A stretch of 64,000 bases of DNA. It comes from Brassica napus (lineage: Eukaryota; Streptophyta; Magnoliopsida; Brassicales; Brassicaceae). Made by a program: the position numbers and the translations under genes. This document shows, piece after piece, positions 1 through 11,290 of this stretch; position 1 is the first letter of the stretch; each line of letters starts with the position of its first letter. The notes under the pieces are model-generated. The model searched no databases. It was not told the DNA's origin and saw only the letters and a list, made by a program, of their open reading frames with translations. The stretch spans positions 19,032,423 through 19,096,422 of the forward strand of contig NC_063436.1 in the NCBI RefSeq assembly GCF_020379485.1. Reading direction: 5' to 3'.

Positions 1-1150
1 TTGATGTATTTACAAGACGAACTCACGAAGTTGATGTATTTAATTACAAGACGAAGTTGATGTGTTTCAAAACATGCTTTTTGCTTTTGCAAAGATTTAG
101 ATTCGAATTAAACATGTTGGAAGAAAAATGGAATCAGATAATCATAAGAGCTTTAAGACCTTCCAAAGTTCTGAAGTTTTCTCTAATTGTTTTTACAAAA
201 AGTTTTTTTTTTTCTGATCTCGCGTGGGTTCGATCTGTCAGCTGTATTATTTATCATAGATGCACCTATTCATCAAGTCACTGATAGAGTTTGATCGTCA
301 GTTCTCTCTCCAAACTCGATCACGAACACAACGAAAGATGATTTTATTGATATGATAAAAAGATGTTTACACTTTGTATTGTGAATCAACCGAGACTCGC
401 TGGCTTAACCCAGACGAGATCACCTCAAGACTATCGTCTCTAATCCAAAATATAAAGCTACTGACAAATGAGCTCGCAGGCTCTTATTTAAAGCTACTCA
501 ACGAACATAACGGCAAACCTTCTCTGTCCATCCGAGTCTTCCAATCCTTTCCCGTCTCAAGACCCTCTAGACGCCTCAGAGTCTTCCTTCGTATTCAATT
601 CTTCTTCATTTTCCCGCGTCCCTCTCTCTCCCCCTCTGTTCTTCCTCTGTCTCACGTAACGATAATGAAGCTTATCAGTCACATGGTATATATGTGTGGG
701 AACATTGAAGGAGTGTTCATGGTGATGTTGTAAGGAAACCTGAATAGTGCTTTGCACTAGCCCAAAACTGTAATACCCCAAGAACCGGAAAGATAGAAAA
801 CCCTCTAAATATGAATAACTCTCAAAGAAATTAGAAAACTTAGACTAAGACACTTTTTTTTCTTCTTTACAACTTTTTTTTTTTGGTTTTATTTATTCAA
901 CTTCTCGTGCATTCTACAAATAGGGGAGACCGGGAGAGGACATATTATTATGAGAACTATGCAAATTGTTATCTTCATTTCTCATACTTTTTATTATCTT
1001 TTATGATAGACTACTATGAAAGATTATCAAAACTCTGATGCTCTAACTCAGTTTTTATCACAAGTCAAAACATTCAGTTAATGAGATGTGGACTAGTATT
1101 TCTGTCTTAATAATTTCTGGATGCTATGTTTTGGAAAAAGAAAAAGTGTT
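1..1150. other. Intergenic, no gene recognised
   Basis: The first 65 bases hold two and a half copies of a roughly 26-30 bp direct repeat that begins TTGATGTATTT. Around 480-660 one + frame without an ATG reads as a serine- and proline-rich stretch, and the DNA is less AT-rich than its surroundings. It may be a decayed gene edge, but I recognise no family and call no gene. The remainder is AT-rich. Confidence 0.4.
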
Positions 1151-1723
1151 TTCATATTTACGTTAATTAAGTAGCACATGCAAACGTAAACATTTGTTAA
1201 ATTTTCATATCTCTATAATATTATTTGAAAAGTCACTTTCCTAGGTGTCGCACACACGTTAACTCTTACGGTGGTTGATTACTATGATACCCTTAATGAA
1301 ATAAAAAAGTACATTTAAATATTATTATTTACTTTTTAAAAATTTTCAAATAACAGTATAAATAAAAAGAAAACATTTATAAAGTTTGAAAAATAATTTT
1401 AAAACGAAAAGTATATGTATGTATAATATGATTTCATAAAAAAAAAAGAAAAAGTTTACAAAATAGTAATATTCCATTTAAAAAATAGATTTAAGTAACA
1501 AAAAATATACTTTTGAAGTAATAAAATACTTTTTTTTATCTACATCTTCTTAGATGAAAAAATATATTTGTATATAATGTGATTTAGTGTTTCAAAAAAA
1601 GAATATATAATGTGATTTCATAAAAAAAAAGTTCACACAAATGATTTTGATATTAGAAAAAGAAATATTTTTCTTTTAAAACATAATTTTACACAATACA
1701 AATATATATTTTTAAAGTAATTG

Positions 1724-1755
<32 letters not shown>

Positions 1756-2935
1756 CTATGTATTTTCTAAGATGATTACATCAAATAGTTAAGTAACATA
1801 AACGTATATATGTTTAATTGACAAAAAATAATTTATTATTATTATTATTGAAATGTTTTTTTTTTGTTTTTTCATATATTTAGTTTACTATAATATCTTA
1901 CAATTACAAGAAAATAAATAAATTATATTTTACTTATATAATATAATTTATAAAATACAATCACATTTTTACTGCATATGTTAAGATATATTGAAAAAAC
2001 TAAAAATAAAAACTAAAAATAAATTTTAGCAATAAACATATTAAAAAATGAACATATTAGCAACTAATCCAACTTATATCTAAAATCATAGATGTAACTA
2101 CAATAAGAATGTATAATTTATTAGCAACGAATCCAATTTATATATAAATCATAGATGTAACTACAATAAGAATGTATAATTTATTTATTTTGTTTATATA
2201 ATAATACTTTATTTATTTTGTTTATATAAAAATAATTTATTTATTTTATAAATTTAATTTATATGATGACTTATAACATATTAACAAATAAAATATAAAA
2301 TATAAACTCACTGTTACAATTTAGATCTTTTGTAAAATTTATATATATGCATGAGACTTTAGAATATTATCATTATTTTAATTTATGTAATTTGAAATCA
2401 GACATTTTAGTTTGTTTTTTATTTCCTTCTAATCACAATATATGTTAAATTATACATAATCTTACTAAAATATACTTTTGAACAAATTATTTTTTAAACA
2501 CACTAAAATATACTTATGCATTTGAGACAACAACCAACCTAAAATGCAAATAAGATAATTAATCAAAAATTAATATATTTACAAAAAATAATTATTATAG
2601 TTGAATTCAAATAAATAGACAAAATCCGATATGTCCAAATGACTACTAAATTGACTGTAAAAACAACAAAACACAATTAGATATAAATATTTAATTAAAG
2701 TAATAAGATATAATTAATATAAATTATGCATACAAATTATAAATTAATTTTAAAATAAAAATAAATATCAATTAATTATTATATCATATTTATTTATAAA
2801 TATTTATGTCCGTGCATGAGCACGGAAAATCACCTAGTACGTTAATTAAGTAGCACACGCAAACGTAAACATTTGTTAGAGTTTCATATATACGTTAAGT
2901 ATAGCACATGTAGACGTAAATCGTTAGAATTAGCC
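1151..2935 (+). repeat. Tandem repeat of about 50 bp, split by a Helitron
   Basis: A unit containing ACGTTAATTAAGTAGCACA followed by AAACGTAAACATTTGTTA occurs at 1151-1209 and again at 2838-2890. A degenerate third unit is at about 2891-2930. The Helitron at 1210-2837 lies exactly between units one and two. Removing it restores a plain tandem array upstream of the prenyl synthase gene. Confidence 0.75.
1210..2837 (+). mobile_element. Non-autonomous Helitron, 1.6 kb
   Basis: The element starts TCTCTATAATATTATTTGAA after an A. It ends with a perfect 6-bp-stem hairpin (CCGTGC-ATGA-GCACGG, 2810-2825) followed 8 bases later by CTAG and then a host T. A 5' TC, a 3' hairpin plus CTRR, and insertion between A and T are the Helitron signature. 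The interior is AT-rich and non-coding, with a (TA)n run near 1730-1754, and has no Rep/helicase. Its insertion within a tandem repeat gives independent support for both ends. Confidence 0.8.
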
Positions 2936-3099
2936 TTCTAAAATGCGATCTATGAGTACTTCTCAATGTTAATCAACGTGCCTCAAAGCTGTAATAAATG
3001 AATTCATATTGCAACTACAACGAGAGATGAGCTGTTCTGCGTTGTGTTTTCTACTAACTGAATTACTTCAGCAAATTACATTACTGTAAACCCTTCCAC

Positions 3100-3107
3100 T
3101 ATAAATA
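3100..3107 (+). promoter_or_regulatory. TATA box of the prenyl synthase gene
   Basis: TATAAATA lies 45 bases upstream of the ATG at 3152, within the reach of a short plant 5' leader. The remaining proximal promoter (2838-3099) includes the tandem-repeat units left downstream of the Helitron. Confidence 0.5.
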
Positions 3108-3127
3108 TGTATCACCATTCGATCTAA

Positions 3128-4219
<1,092 letters not shown>

Positions 4220-5232
4220 TGTGGCAAATTATGAAATTACTAATGTCTATGTAGACATCTAGGCCTGACTTAACCTAATGGTCCAATGGCTTGCACTTGT
4301 CCATGTGTTTCGTTGACTTTTTAATTTCCCGGTCCTTCCATTTCTCTGAAAGTGGATTTGTGGATACATTTATCAATTTCGTTTCTATCCACCCTTCTTA
4401 CTTTTTATATTGAATACAATCTTATTTTGTTTCTTGATGTTCAAAGCAGGATATGATTTTGTTTTCCATCAATTTGTACTATTCATTTGACTTTGTAGAC
4501 TACATAAAAACTATAAACTAAAAATAATGAGAGAAAAGATAGATACACAAACTTGGGCCTATTTGAGCTTCAACTCACATGTGTTGGTTCATATAGGAGA
4601 AATAGTTTTTTCTTGCAACAAAAGTATTGAATGAAACCAAAGTGATAGCTACTATGTCTCGGATGTAGTAAAATATAGTGGTTTGATTGCTTCATCTTCT
4701 GCAAACTATTAAAATTTTGATTATTCAAAACAAAAGAACATTATATTTTATTGATCATCATATATATACGCAATCATTTTCCCTGGAGGGTGATTTAATA
4801 AAGAGTTCTGTATAATAAATGAAACATGCATGGGAGTTGTCACATGTTTTCTTGCCGTCATCATCGTATCCACAAACTCTATTTTCTTGAATCTTCATCA
4901 CGTTCTTGCATGTAGTACGAACCAAAGTATAGCAGTGAATGTTTGGGATAGATACCTTCAGACTTCAGTGAAGTTCAGTCGTATTGCCGCCAAAAGGAAG
5001 AAAGATTCAAATTTATAAACAGATGGTATGGGAGTTGGTCCGCGTCTGACGTGGCTAAGTGAACTTAACCTTAAAACCGAGTGAACCGGTGTTAAACCGA
5101 TATAAACCCATTATAATTAACATTCAATTCAAACCGGTAACCGTCGTCGTCTCCGTCATATGCATTTCATTCAATCTTTCGTTCTGTTCTGCAGCTGCTT
5201 GATAACTCGAAGGTTTAGGGTTCTCTCCAGAG
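4220..5232. other. Intergenic: 3' region of prenyl synthase, promoter of ARM gene
   Basis: No coding feature is supported. The last ~200 bases contain several AACCGG-type motifs and a GGTTTAGGGTT telo-box-like sequence at about 5210-5220 in the presumed 5' leader of the ARM gene. Telo-box elements are common in leaders of growth-expressed plant genes. Confidence 0.4.
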
Positions 5233-6663
5233 ATGGCTTCTTCAGAAACGGAGAGAAGCACCAGAGTTTCTCAAAGTCCAGAATGGGAAACCGAGTTTAA
5301 CCGCTTCGAACAGGCGATTTCGTCTTCTCCGGCTCCGATTCGCGTAAGATCCGTCATGAAGCTATCAGAATCAGCGAATCGAATCCCGAAGAGTATTCTC
5401 TCCCGCGCCATCCCAATCCTCGCCGGTCTCCTTCGCGTCTCCGATGATCCCAGCCGTTCAGTCCAATCCGCCGCCGCGCATTGCTTGAAACGCATCGCAT
5501 GTATCGGCGGCGAAGAGAGCGGGTTCGCGGTGAAGATGGGGAGGTGCGGCGTGATCGCTTGCTTGCTTGGTCTCTTACTCGAAGCGAATGGTAACGACAT
5601 CGCGTTGCGAACGATTTGGGTGAAGTGTTTGTGGAGTTTAGTTACTTTCGGATCTTCGATTCGAATCGGATTAGCTAGGTTAGGTGGATTAGAGATTGTG
5701 ATTCGTGAGTTGAATACTTGGGAAGATGATTCGAGTAGATGGTGTTTGTTAGAGATATTTACTGCTTTGACGACGATACGAGAGATGAGACACGTTCTTG
5801 TTCATAACGGAGGGTTGAAGTTTCTTGTAGAAGCGGTTAGAGTTGGGAACTTGGCGTCAAGAGAGAGAGCTTGTCACGCAATTGGGTTGACTGGGATCAC
5901 TAGACGAGCTAGGAGATTGCTGGTCGAAGCTGGAGTGATTCCAGCTCTTGTGGATCTGTTTAAAGATGGAGATGAGAAGACAAAGCTTTTAGCTGGTAAT
6001 GCCTTGGGGATCGTATCGGCTCAGACCGAGTATGTTAGGTCTGTGACTGCAGCCGGTTCTGTTCCTTTGTACGTTGAGCTTCTCTCGGGGCGAGATCCAG
6101 TGGGGAAAGATATTGCAGAGGATGTGTTCTGTATATTGGCTGTGGCTGAGGGTAATGCTGTTTTGATAGCGGAACAGCTGGTGAGGATCTTGAGAGAGGG
6201 AGATGATGAAGCCAAGTTGGCAGCTTCTGGTGTGTTGTGGGCTCTTTCGGGTTATAGGCATTCTGTGTCTGTTATTAGAGACTCTGGTGCGATTCCTTTG
6301 CTGGTCGAGATTTTGAGAGATGGGTCTGCTGAGTTCAGGGAGAGGGTTTCTGGAGCTATCTCTCAGTTAAGTTACAACGAAGACGACCGTGAGGCCTTTT
6401 CTGATTCCGGTATGATACCGATTCTGATTGATTGGTTGGGAGATGAGTCGGAAGAGCTTAGGGATAATGCAGCGGAGGCACTTGTTAATTTCTCTGAAGA
6501 CCAACAGTATTATGGTAGAGTGCGTGAGGCTATAGGGCATCCTGTGTTTCGGAATATGCAGAGCAAACTTGCTAGAATCCGAGCTTCTCATGAGCTGATG
6601 ATGATTAGGTCAATGAGAAGGGTTACAATTGAACCTCTTGCTCGGGATCAAGATCTTCTTTGA
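5233..6663 (+). CDS. ARM-repeat superfamily protein
   Basis: A single exon of 476 aa. Beyond residue ~35 it is built of repeated ~41-residue helical units typical of armadillo repeats (for example ALVDLFKDGDEKTKLLAGNALG and IPLLVEILRDGSAEFRERVSGA), giving roughly nine units to residue ~450. ARM folds are protein-protein interaction surfaces. There is no U-box, F-box or kinase domain, signal peptide or membrane segment, so it is probably a cytosolic or nuclear adaptor. Length and position match At3g20170. The ATG chosen is the first in frame, 12 bases after the TTCTCTCCAGAG leader. Its biochemical role is not known to me. Confidence 0.88.
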   Translation: MASSETERSTRVSQSPEWETEFNRFEQAISSSPAPIRVRSVMKLSESANRIPKSILSRAIPILAGLLRVSDDPSRSVQSAAAHCLKRIACIGGEESGFAVKMGRCGVIACLLGLLLEANGNDIALRTIWVKCLWSLVTFGSSIRIGLARLGGLEIVIRELNTWEDDSSRWCLLEIFTALTTIREMRHVLVHNGGLKFLVEAVRVGNLASRERACHAIGLTGITRRARRLLVEAGVIPALVDLFKDGDEKTKLLAGNALGIVSAQTEYVRSVTAAGSVPLYVELLSGRDPVGKDIAEDVFCILAVAEGNAVLIAEQLVRILREGDDEAKLAASGVLWALSGYRHSVSVIRDSGAIPLLVEILRDGSAEFRERVSGAISQLSYNEDDREAFSDSGMIPILIDWLGDESEELRDNAAEALVNFSEDQQYYGRVREAIGHPVFRNMQSKLARIRASHELMMIRSMRRVTIEPLARDQDLL

Positions 6664-6828
6664 TCTTGATGGGAAAATCCAGCTCTCCAACTTCTCTGAT
6701 GTATGTTTATATAATCTTGACTCAACTGCTGTTTGATTTGTGCACTTTTTCTTTTGAGACGTTTGTAATCTATACATGTACCAATGGTATTGACTTTGAA
6801 CAGATATGGATTTTATGTCATCGATCTT

Positions 6829-7050
6829 CCTTTACATGATTGTGCATCCAGTGGTTGAACCATACGAATTATAGACTACTTCATACGTTTCAGGTTGTGG
6901 CTGCTCATAGCAAATTGTGGGGCACTGAACTAAGCAGCAATGCTGTGGAATTATTACGGTACTAGCGTCAACGAAATGAGCTGCATCAACTCCATCACCG
7001 GCCACTACAAGCTCGTCCTCGAATCCATCTTCTATGGCCACCAATATTAC
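6829..7050 (-). pseudogene. Heavy-metal-associated isoprenylated protein, last exon only
   Basis: On the - strand a splice acceptor (CTTGCTTGCAG) is followed by an open frame of about 73 codons. It begins GVILVAIEDGFEDELVVAGDG, matches the second half of a plant HMA metallochaperone domain, and ends in -CTIM, a CaaX isoprenylation box. The expected first exon with the CxxC metal-binding motif is not present in the 470 bases up to PRK4. The position corresponds to the copper-transport-like gene At3g20180. I call it a 5'-truncated gene; a distant or highly diverged first exon cannot be excluded. Without CxxC it could not bind metal in the normal way. Confidence 0.6.
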
Positions 7051-7531
7051 ACCTGCAAGCAAGGTATACAGTTTTCATCCTTTCATTAGAAACAACTTGG
7101 TGTGAAAACTGAAAAATCAAACCAAAACCGGACAGAAAACCAAAATGTCCACCTCGAATCTGTAAGTACCATCATATTATATAAAACCGCCAAATATTTT
7201 CATAGATGCATAATAATAATTAGTTAGAAAAAAATGACACATCACATTAACAAGGATTGTATAAACTTACTAAAAAAAGAAACGAATGGTAATCCTAAGA
7301 TCTCTCTAAAATCTAAATAATCTTTAGACAGCACAAACGCAAATCTAAAACAAGTTTTGCAAATCAACATAGTTGGGTTTTGTCTATTCTTGGTGGGTTT
7401 TTGTCCTCTCTCTCTTTCTGTTCATACGTTTTTCTCTTTGTCATCCAGACAGAGAGAAAAAAAAAGTTCATTTGGATCGACAAAGAAGAACTTCTTCTTG
7501 AAAGGTCGATCAATACCGCGTGTTTGCTGCA

Positions 7532-9715
7532 ATGCTAACTTGGGAGAACCCAGTTAGGCTTGCACGCAACACCACCACCGTGAATAAAAAGCTATCTTTC
7601 ATTACATTCGTCATCATTGTGTTATGTCAGGTCACAATGGTCATCTCTCAGGAACAGAAGGTTGTGCCAGGTTCAGACGCAGATTGCCTCTTGAGATTCA
7701 AAGACACATTAACAAATGCTTCTGTCATTAGCAGTTGGGATCCTTTAACCGCTCCTTGCAAGCGAAACTCCCCTAATTGGTTCGGTGTTCTCTGTTTCAC
7801 CGGCAATGTTTGGGGTCTACAACTCGAAGGAATGGATTTAACCGGGAAGCTAGACCTTGAACCTTTGGTTCCAATCAAGAACCTACGAACCTTAAGCTTC
7901 ATGAACAACAATTTCAATGGTGCAATGCCATCCGTCAAGAAACTCGTCTCGTTGAGGTCATTGTACTTGTCTAACAACTGGTTTACAGGGGAGATCCCCG
8001 CTGATGCGTTTGATGGTATGAATCATTTAAAGAAGCTTTTGCTGGCTAACAACGCGTTTCGTGGGAAGATCCCTTCTTCTTTAGCTTCTTTGCCAATGCT
8101 TTTAGAGGTGAAGCTTAACGGTAATCAGTTTCAAGGGAACATACCTGATTTTAAACCTAAGAATCTCAAGTTAGCTAGCTTCGAGAACAATGACCTCGAG
8201 GGACCTATACCCCAAAGCCTACGCGACATGGACCCTGGCTCCTTTGCAGGTTAACTAAACAAACATTTCAAGTTCTTGCATTTGAAACACATAATCTTAT
8301 TACTTTGTTGAAACATTTCAGGGAACAAGGCCTTGTGTGATCCTCCATTAATCTCATGCTCAGCGGCTTCATGGTCTATTCCGGATCCTCCTCCTAGTTT
8401 CACGGAGAAGGACAAGATCCAAACTATGTTCACGGTTGCAATCGTTTTGATTGTCATTGGGATCATACTACTGCTCATTTCGCTTGTGGTTTTTATCCTT
8501 CAAAACAGAAGACGGAAGGTCTTGTCGGCTTGTCCATCTGCGGGACAAGACAGGATAGAGAAGTACAATTATGATCAATCCATGCACGTGGAGAGAGGTG
8601 CGGAGTCTGTTAACAGCTACACTAGTAGGAGAGGCGGGGGAGGAGGAGCGGTACCGGACCAGGGGAAACTCCTGTTTCTGCAAGAAGACATTCAGAGATT
8701 CGATCTCCAAGATCTTCTAAGAGCTTCTGCTGAAGTTCTTGGGAGTGGAAGCTTTGGTGCTTCTTATAAAGCCGGAATAAATAGCGGACAGACGCTGGTC
8801 GTGAAGAGGTATAAACATATGAACAACGTCGGAAGAGATGAGTTTCATGAGCATATAAGACGGTTAGGGAGGCTTAGCCATCCGAATTTGTTGCCTCTTG
8901 TGGCTTACTATTACCGTAGAGAAGAGAAGCTCCTGATCGCTGAGTTCATGCCTAACCGCAGCTTGGCTAGACATCTTCACGGTACGTAATATCAATATTA
9001 TTTGTTTACTTTACTTGGTTTCCACGCTAAAAATGCTCTGTTTTCAGCGAATCATTCTGTGGATCAACCTGGATTGGATTGGCCAACAAGGCTAAAGATT
9101 ATACAAGGAGTGGCTAAGGGCTTAGGTTACTTGTTCAAGGAGCTACCAACACTGACCATCCCTCACGGTCATCTCAAGTCATCTAATGTCGTACTTGACG
9201 AATCATTTGAGCCTCTCTTGACAGACTACGCGCTAAGACCGGTGATGAACTCAGAGCAGTCTCATAACCTAATGATCGCTTATAAATCTCCAGAGTACAG
9301 CTTAAAGGGACAGATAACGAAGAAGACAGACGTTTGGTGCCTCGGGGTATTGATCTTGGAGCTTTTAACGGGTAGGTTCCCCGAGAATTATCTAAGGCAA
9401 GGGTACGATGCAAACATGAGCCTTGTGACTTGGGTGAGTAACATGGTGAAGGAGAAGAAAACGGGTGACGTGTTTGACAAGGAAATGACTGGGAAGAAGA
9501 ACTGTAAAGCAGAGATGCTAAGCCTGTTGAAAATTGGGTTGAGCTGTTGCGAAGAGGATGAAGAGAGGAGGATGGAGATGAAGGATGCTGTGGAAAAGAT
9601 AGAGAGGTTGAGAGAAGGACAAGACTTGGATGGTGATTTCGCAGCTTCCACGCACAATGTCTTTGCTTCTCGGTTGATGGACGATGATGACTTTGGTTTA
9701 GCCATGAATCGATGA
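7532..9715 (+). CDS. PRK4: Pollen receptor-like kinase (LRR receptor pseudokinase), PRK4-like
   Basis: Three exons (7532-8249, 8322-8981, 9048-9715; introns 72 and 66 bp, both GT-AG) give 681 aa. Order: signal anchor (~22-42), LRR N-terminal cap, about five to six leucine-rich repeats (to ~245), a short juxtamembrane region, a transmembrane helix (~275-300), a basic cytosolic linker, and a kinase-like domain (~365-640). The glycine loop GSGSFG and VVK lysine are present, but the catalytic HRD is replaced by GHL (GHLKSSN) and DFG by DYA, so it is predicted to be catalytically weak or dead. PRK proteins act at the pollen-tube plasma membrane with ROP-GEFs and perceive LURE-type peptides in Arabidopsis. 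Best match by position is At3g20190. The ATG at 7532 is used; the in-frame codon at 7520 is GTG. A Helitron begins 235 bp after the stop. Confidence 0.92.
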
Positions 9716-10112
9716 TCAGTCTTGAGATCAATGGAGAAAGATTGAATTTGTTATCTTGATGCAAGAAAGAGATGGAATCTTCGTCGGCAAGAAAGAAAGT
9801 TAGGGTTTTATCTCTGGGAGAAAATGTGTTAAGAGCAAAACTCATGAGATATAATGAATTAACCCAAAATTTTATTTTTGCATAGTTTCAAAAAGTTTAT
9901 TCATTTATTCATTTAATTATCCCAAGATTTTGTTTTCTTCAATACTAGTATCTATACTATACTAAAAGGGAGATAATCTCCACTTCTAGCCTGTCCACGT
10001 CAGCAAAAATAATCCTCCAATCAAAACATTTCATTTTACATGTCACCCTCGAAATTGGTTTTATTTTGGGTTTTTTCTTAACAATTTAAACAGCCCATTA
10101 AGCCCAAAATGC

Positions 10113-10694
10113 CTCCCTTACGCTCCCCTCAAATGCCGAACCTGCGTCTCTGTCCTCAACGCCTTTGCTCGCGTCGATTTCGCCGCCAAGATCTGGATCT
10201 GCCCTTTCTGCTTCCAGCGGAACCCTTTCCCTCCTCACTACCACATGATCTCCGAGACCAATCTCCCCGGCGAGCTTTGCCCTCTGTACACCACCGTTGA
10301 ATATGCGCTTCCTTCCACTGCCGGCCAAGACGCCTCCTCCTGTGTTCGTGTTTGTTCTCGATACGTGTATGATCGAGGAGGAGTTGGGGTTCGCTAAATC
10401 TGCACTTAAGCAGGCGATTGGGTTGCTTCCGGAGAATGTTTTGGTGGGGTTTGTCTTTTGGGACGCAGGCTCATGTTCATGAGTTGGGATTCTCGGAGAT
10501 GTCTAAAGTTTTTGTCTTTAAAGGGAATAAAGAAGTGTCTAAGGATCAGGTTTTGGATCAGTTGGGGCTTTCCTCGAGGAGAGCTCCCACTTCTGGGTTT
10601 CCCAAAGGAGCGCAAAATGGGTTCCAGAGTGCTGCTGGTGTCAACAGGTTCTTTCTGCATGCCTCGGATTGTGAATACACACTGGACTTGGTAA
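10113..10694 (+). pseudogene. Captured SEC23 fragment (COPII coat) inside the Helitron
   Basis: One + frame reads through the N-terminal zinc finger of Sec23: a CRTC pair and CPFC pair separated by the conserved AKIWI segment, then [17 protein letters not shown] shift of frame near 10325 moves the match to [19 protein letters not shown], and another near 10460 moves it to [18 protein letters not shown] up to CEYTLDL. A GTAAGT donor follows at 10692. So about 190 codons of the zinc finger and the start of the trunk domain are present, with at least two frameshifts. Sec23 is the GTPase-activating subunit of the COPII coat. This copy cannot be functional; its place within Helitron ends says it was captured. 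Confidence 0.8.
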
Positions 10695-10789
10695 GTTACG
10701 GTTGATATGTTTGTGCTGGTAAATGATTATATGTTGTGACGTGGATTGATGTTTGGTATGCGATGACAGTTCCTCCTCAGCTACTCTCA

Positions 10790-11290
10790 ATTATGACGGC
10801 ATGAAGAAGATTGACTCAGTGACACTATCTGAGTTGAATTTTCATGACCTTAGTTCACCACCCAAGGTTAGACTCTATCTTAACAACATGCTCATGTTGT
10901 ATTAAATATGCCTTTATCTAACTTAAACAAATATAGACTGTCGAGTTCCTATGTACTAGGGATGTTGGCAGTATTGAAACAGCAAATGGATGGTGCTGTG
11001 TCTCCTGCTCCAAGTTCTCATCCTGCACGTGTGCGCCCTGCCATGATGAAAATGCGGTTGGAGTTGCAAGGTAAGCGGAGCTGCACTATTTACATATTCT
11101 CTTGCAAATTGTTCCAATACAACTCTCATTACCTTCACATCTAACAAATGGTCTCTGATTTCCACTTCTAGGTACCGGGTAGAGATGTTAGTTACTGATG
11201 TATCTGACACTGCCATGTTCGTAGCTTTTGATGGTGAGATGAAAAAGTTGACCAGTGGTCCTGCTGTAGCAGCATCCATGATAACATAGC
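10790..11290 (+). pseudogene. RPA70-like (Helitron-associated OB-fold) remnant
   Basis: After the Sec23 piece, a + frame near 10795-10870 reads KKIDSVTLSELNFHDLSSPP. From ~11008 a cysteine-rich segment (CSSCTCAPCHDENAVGVA) joins across an apparent intron (GTAAGC at about 11070 to CTAG at about 11172) to YRVEMLVTDVSDTAMFVAFD. This is the pattern of the C-terminal zinc-ribbon/OB fold of RPA1-like proteins found in plant Helitrons. There are stops soon after (TAG at about 11287). The stretch 11300-12000 repeats part of it in degraded form. I infer a decayed Helitron accessory gene. Confidence 0.6.

Noticed and set aside
374..733. 119-codon open frame on the + strand
   Set aside because: No recognisable domain, no conserved motif and a better-looking but also unassigned stretch in another frame; coding status not supportable.
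9183..9845. 220-codon open frame on the - strand
   Set aside because: It lies opposite exon 3 of PRK4, is serine- and leucine-rich in the way antisense frames of kinase domains are, and has no splice or start context.
9941..9950. CTAGT just before the Helitron start, possibly the end of another Helitron
   Set aside because: No hairpin is found within 20 bases upstream, so the match is too short to support a second element.
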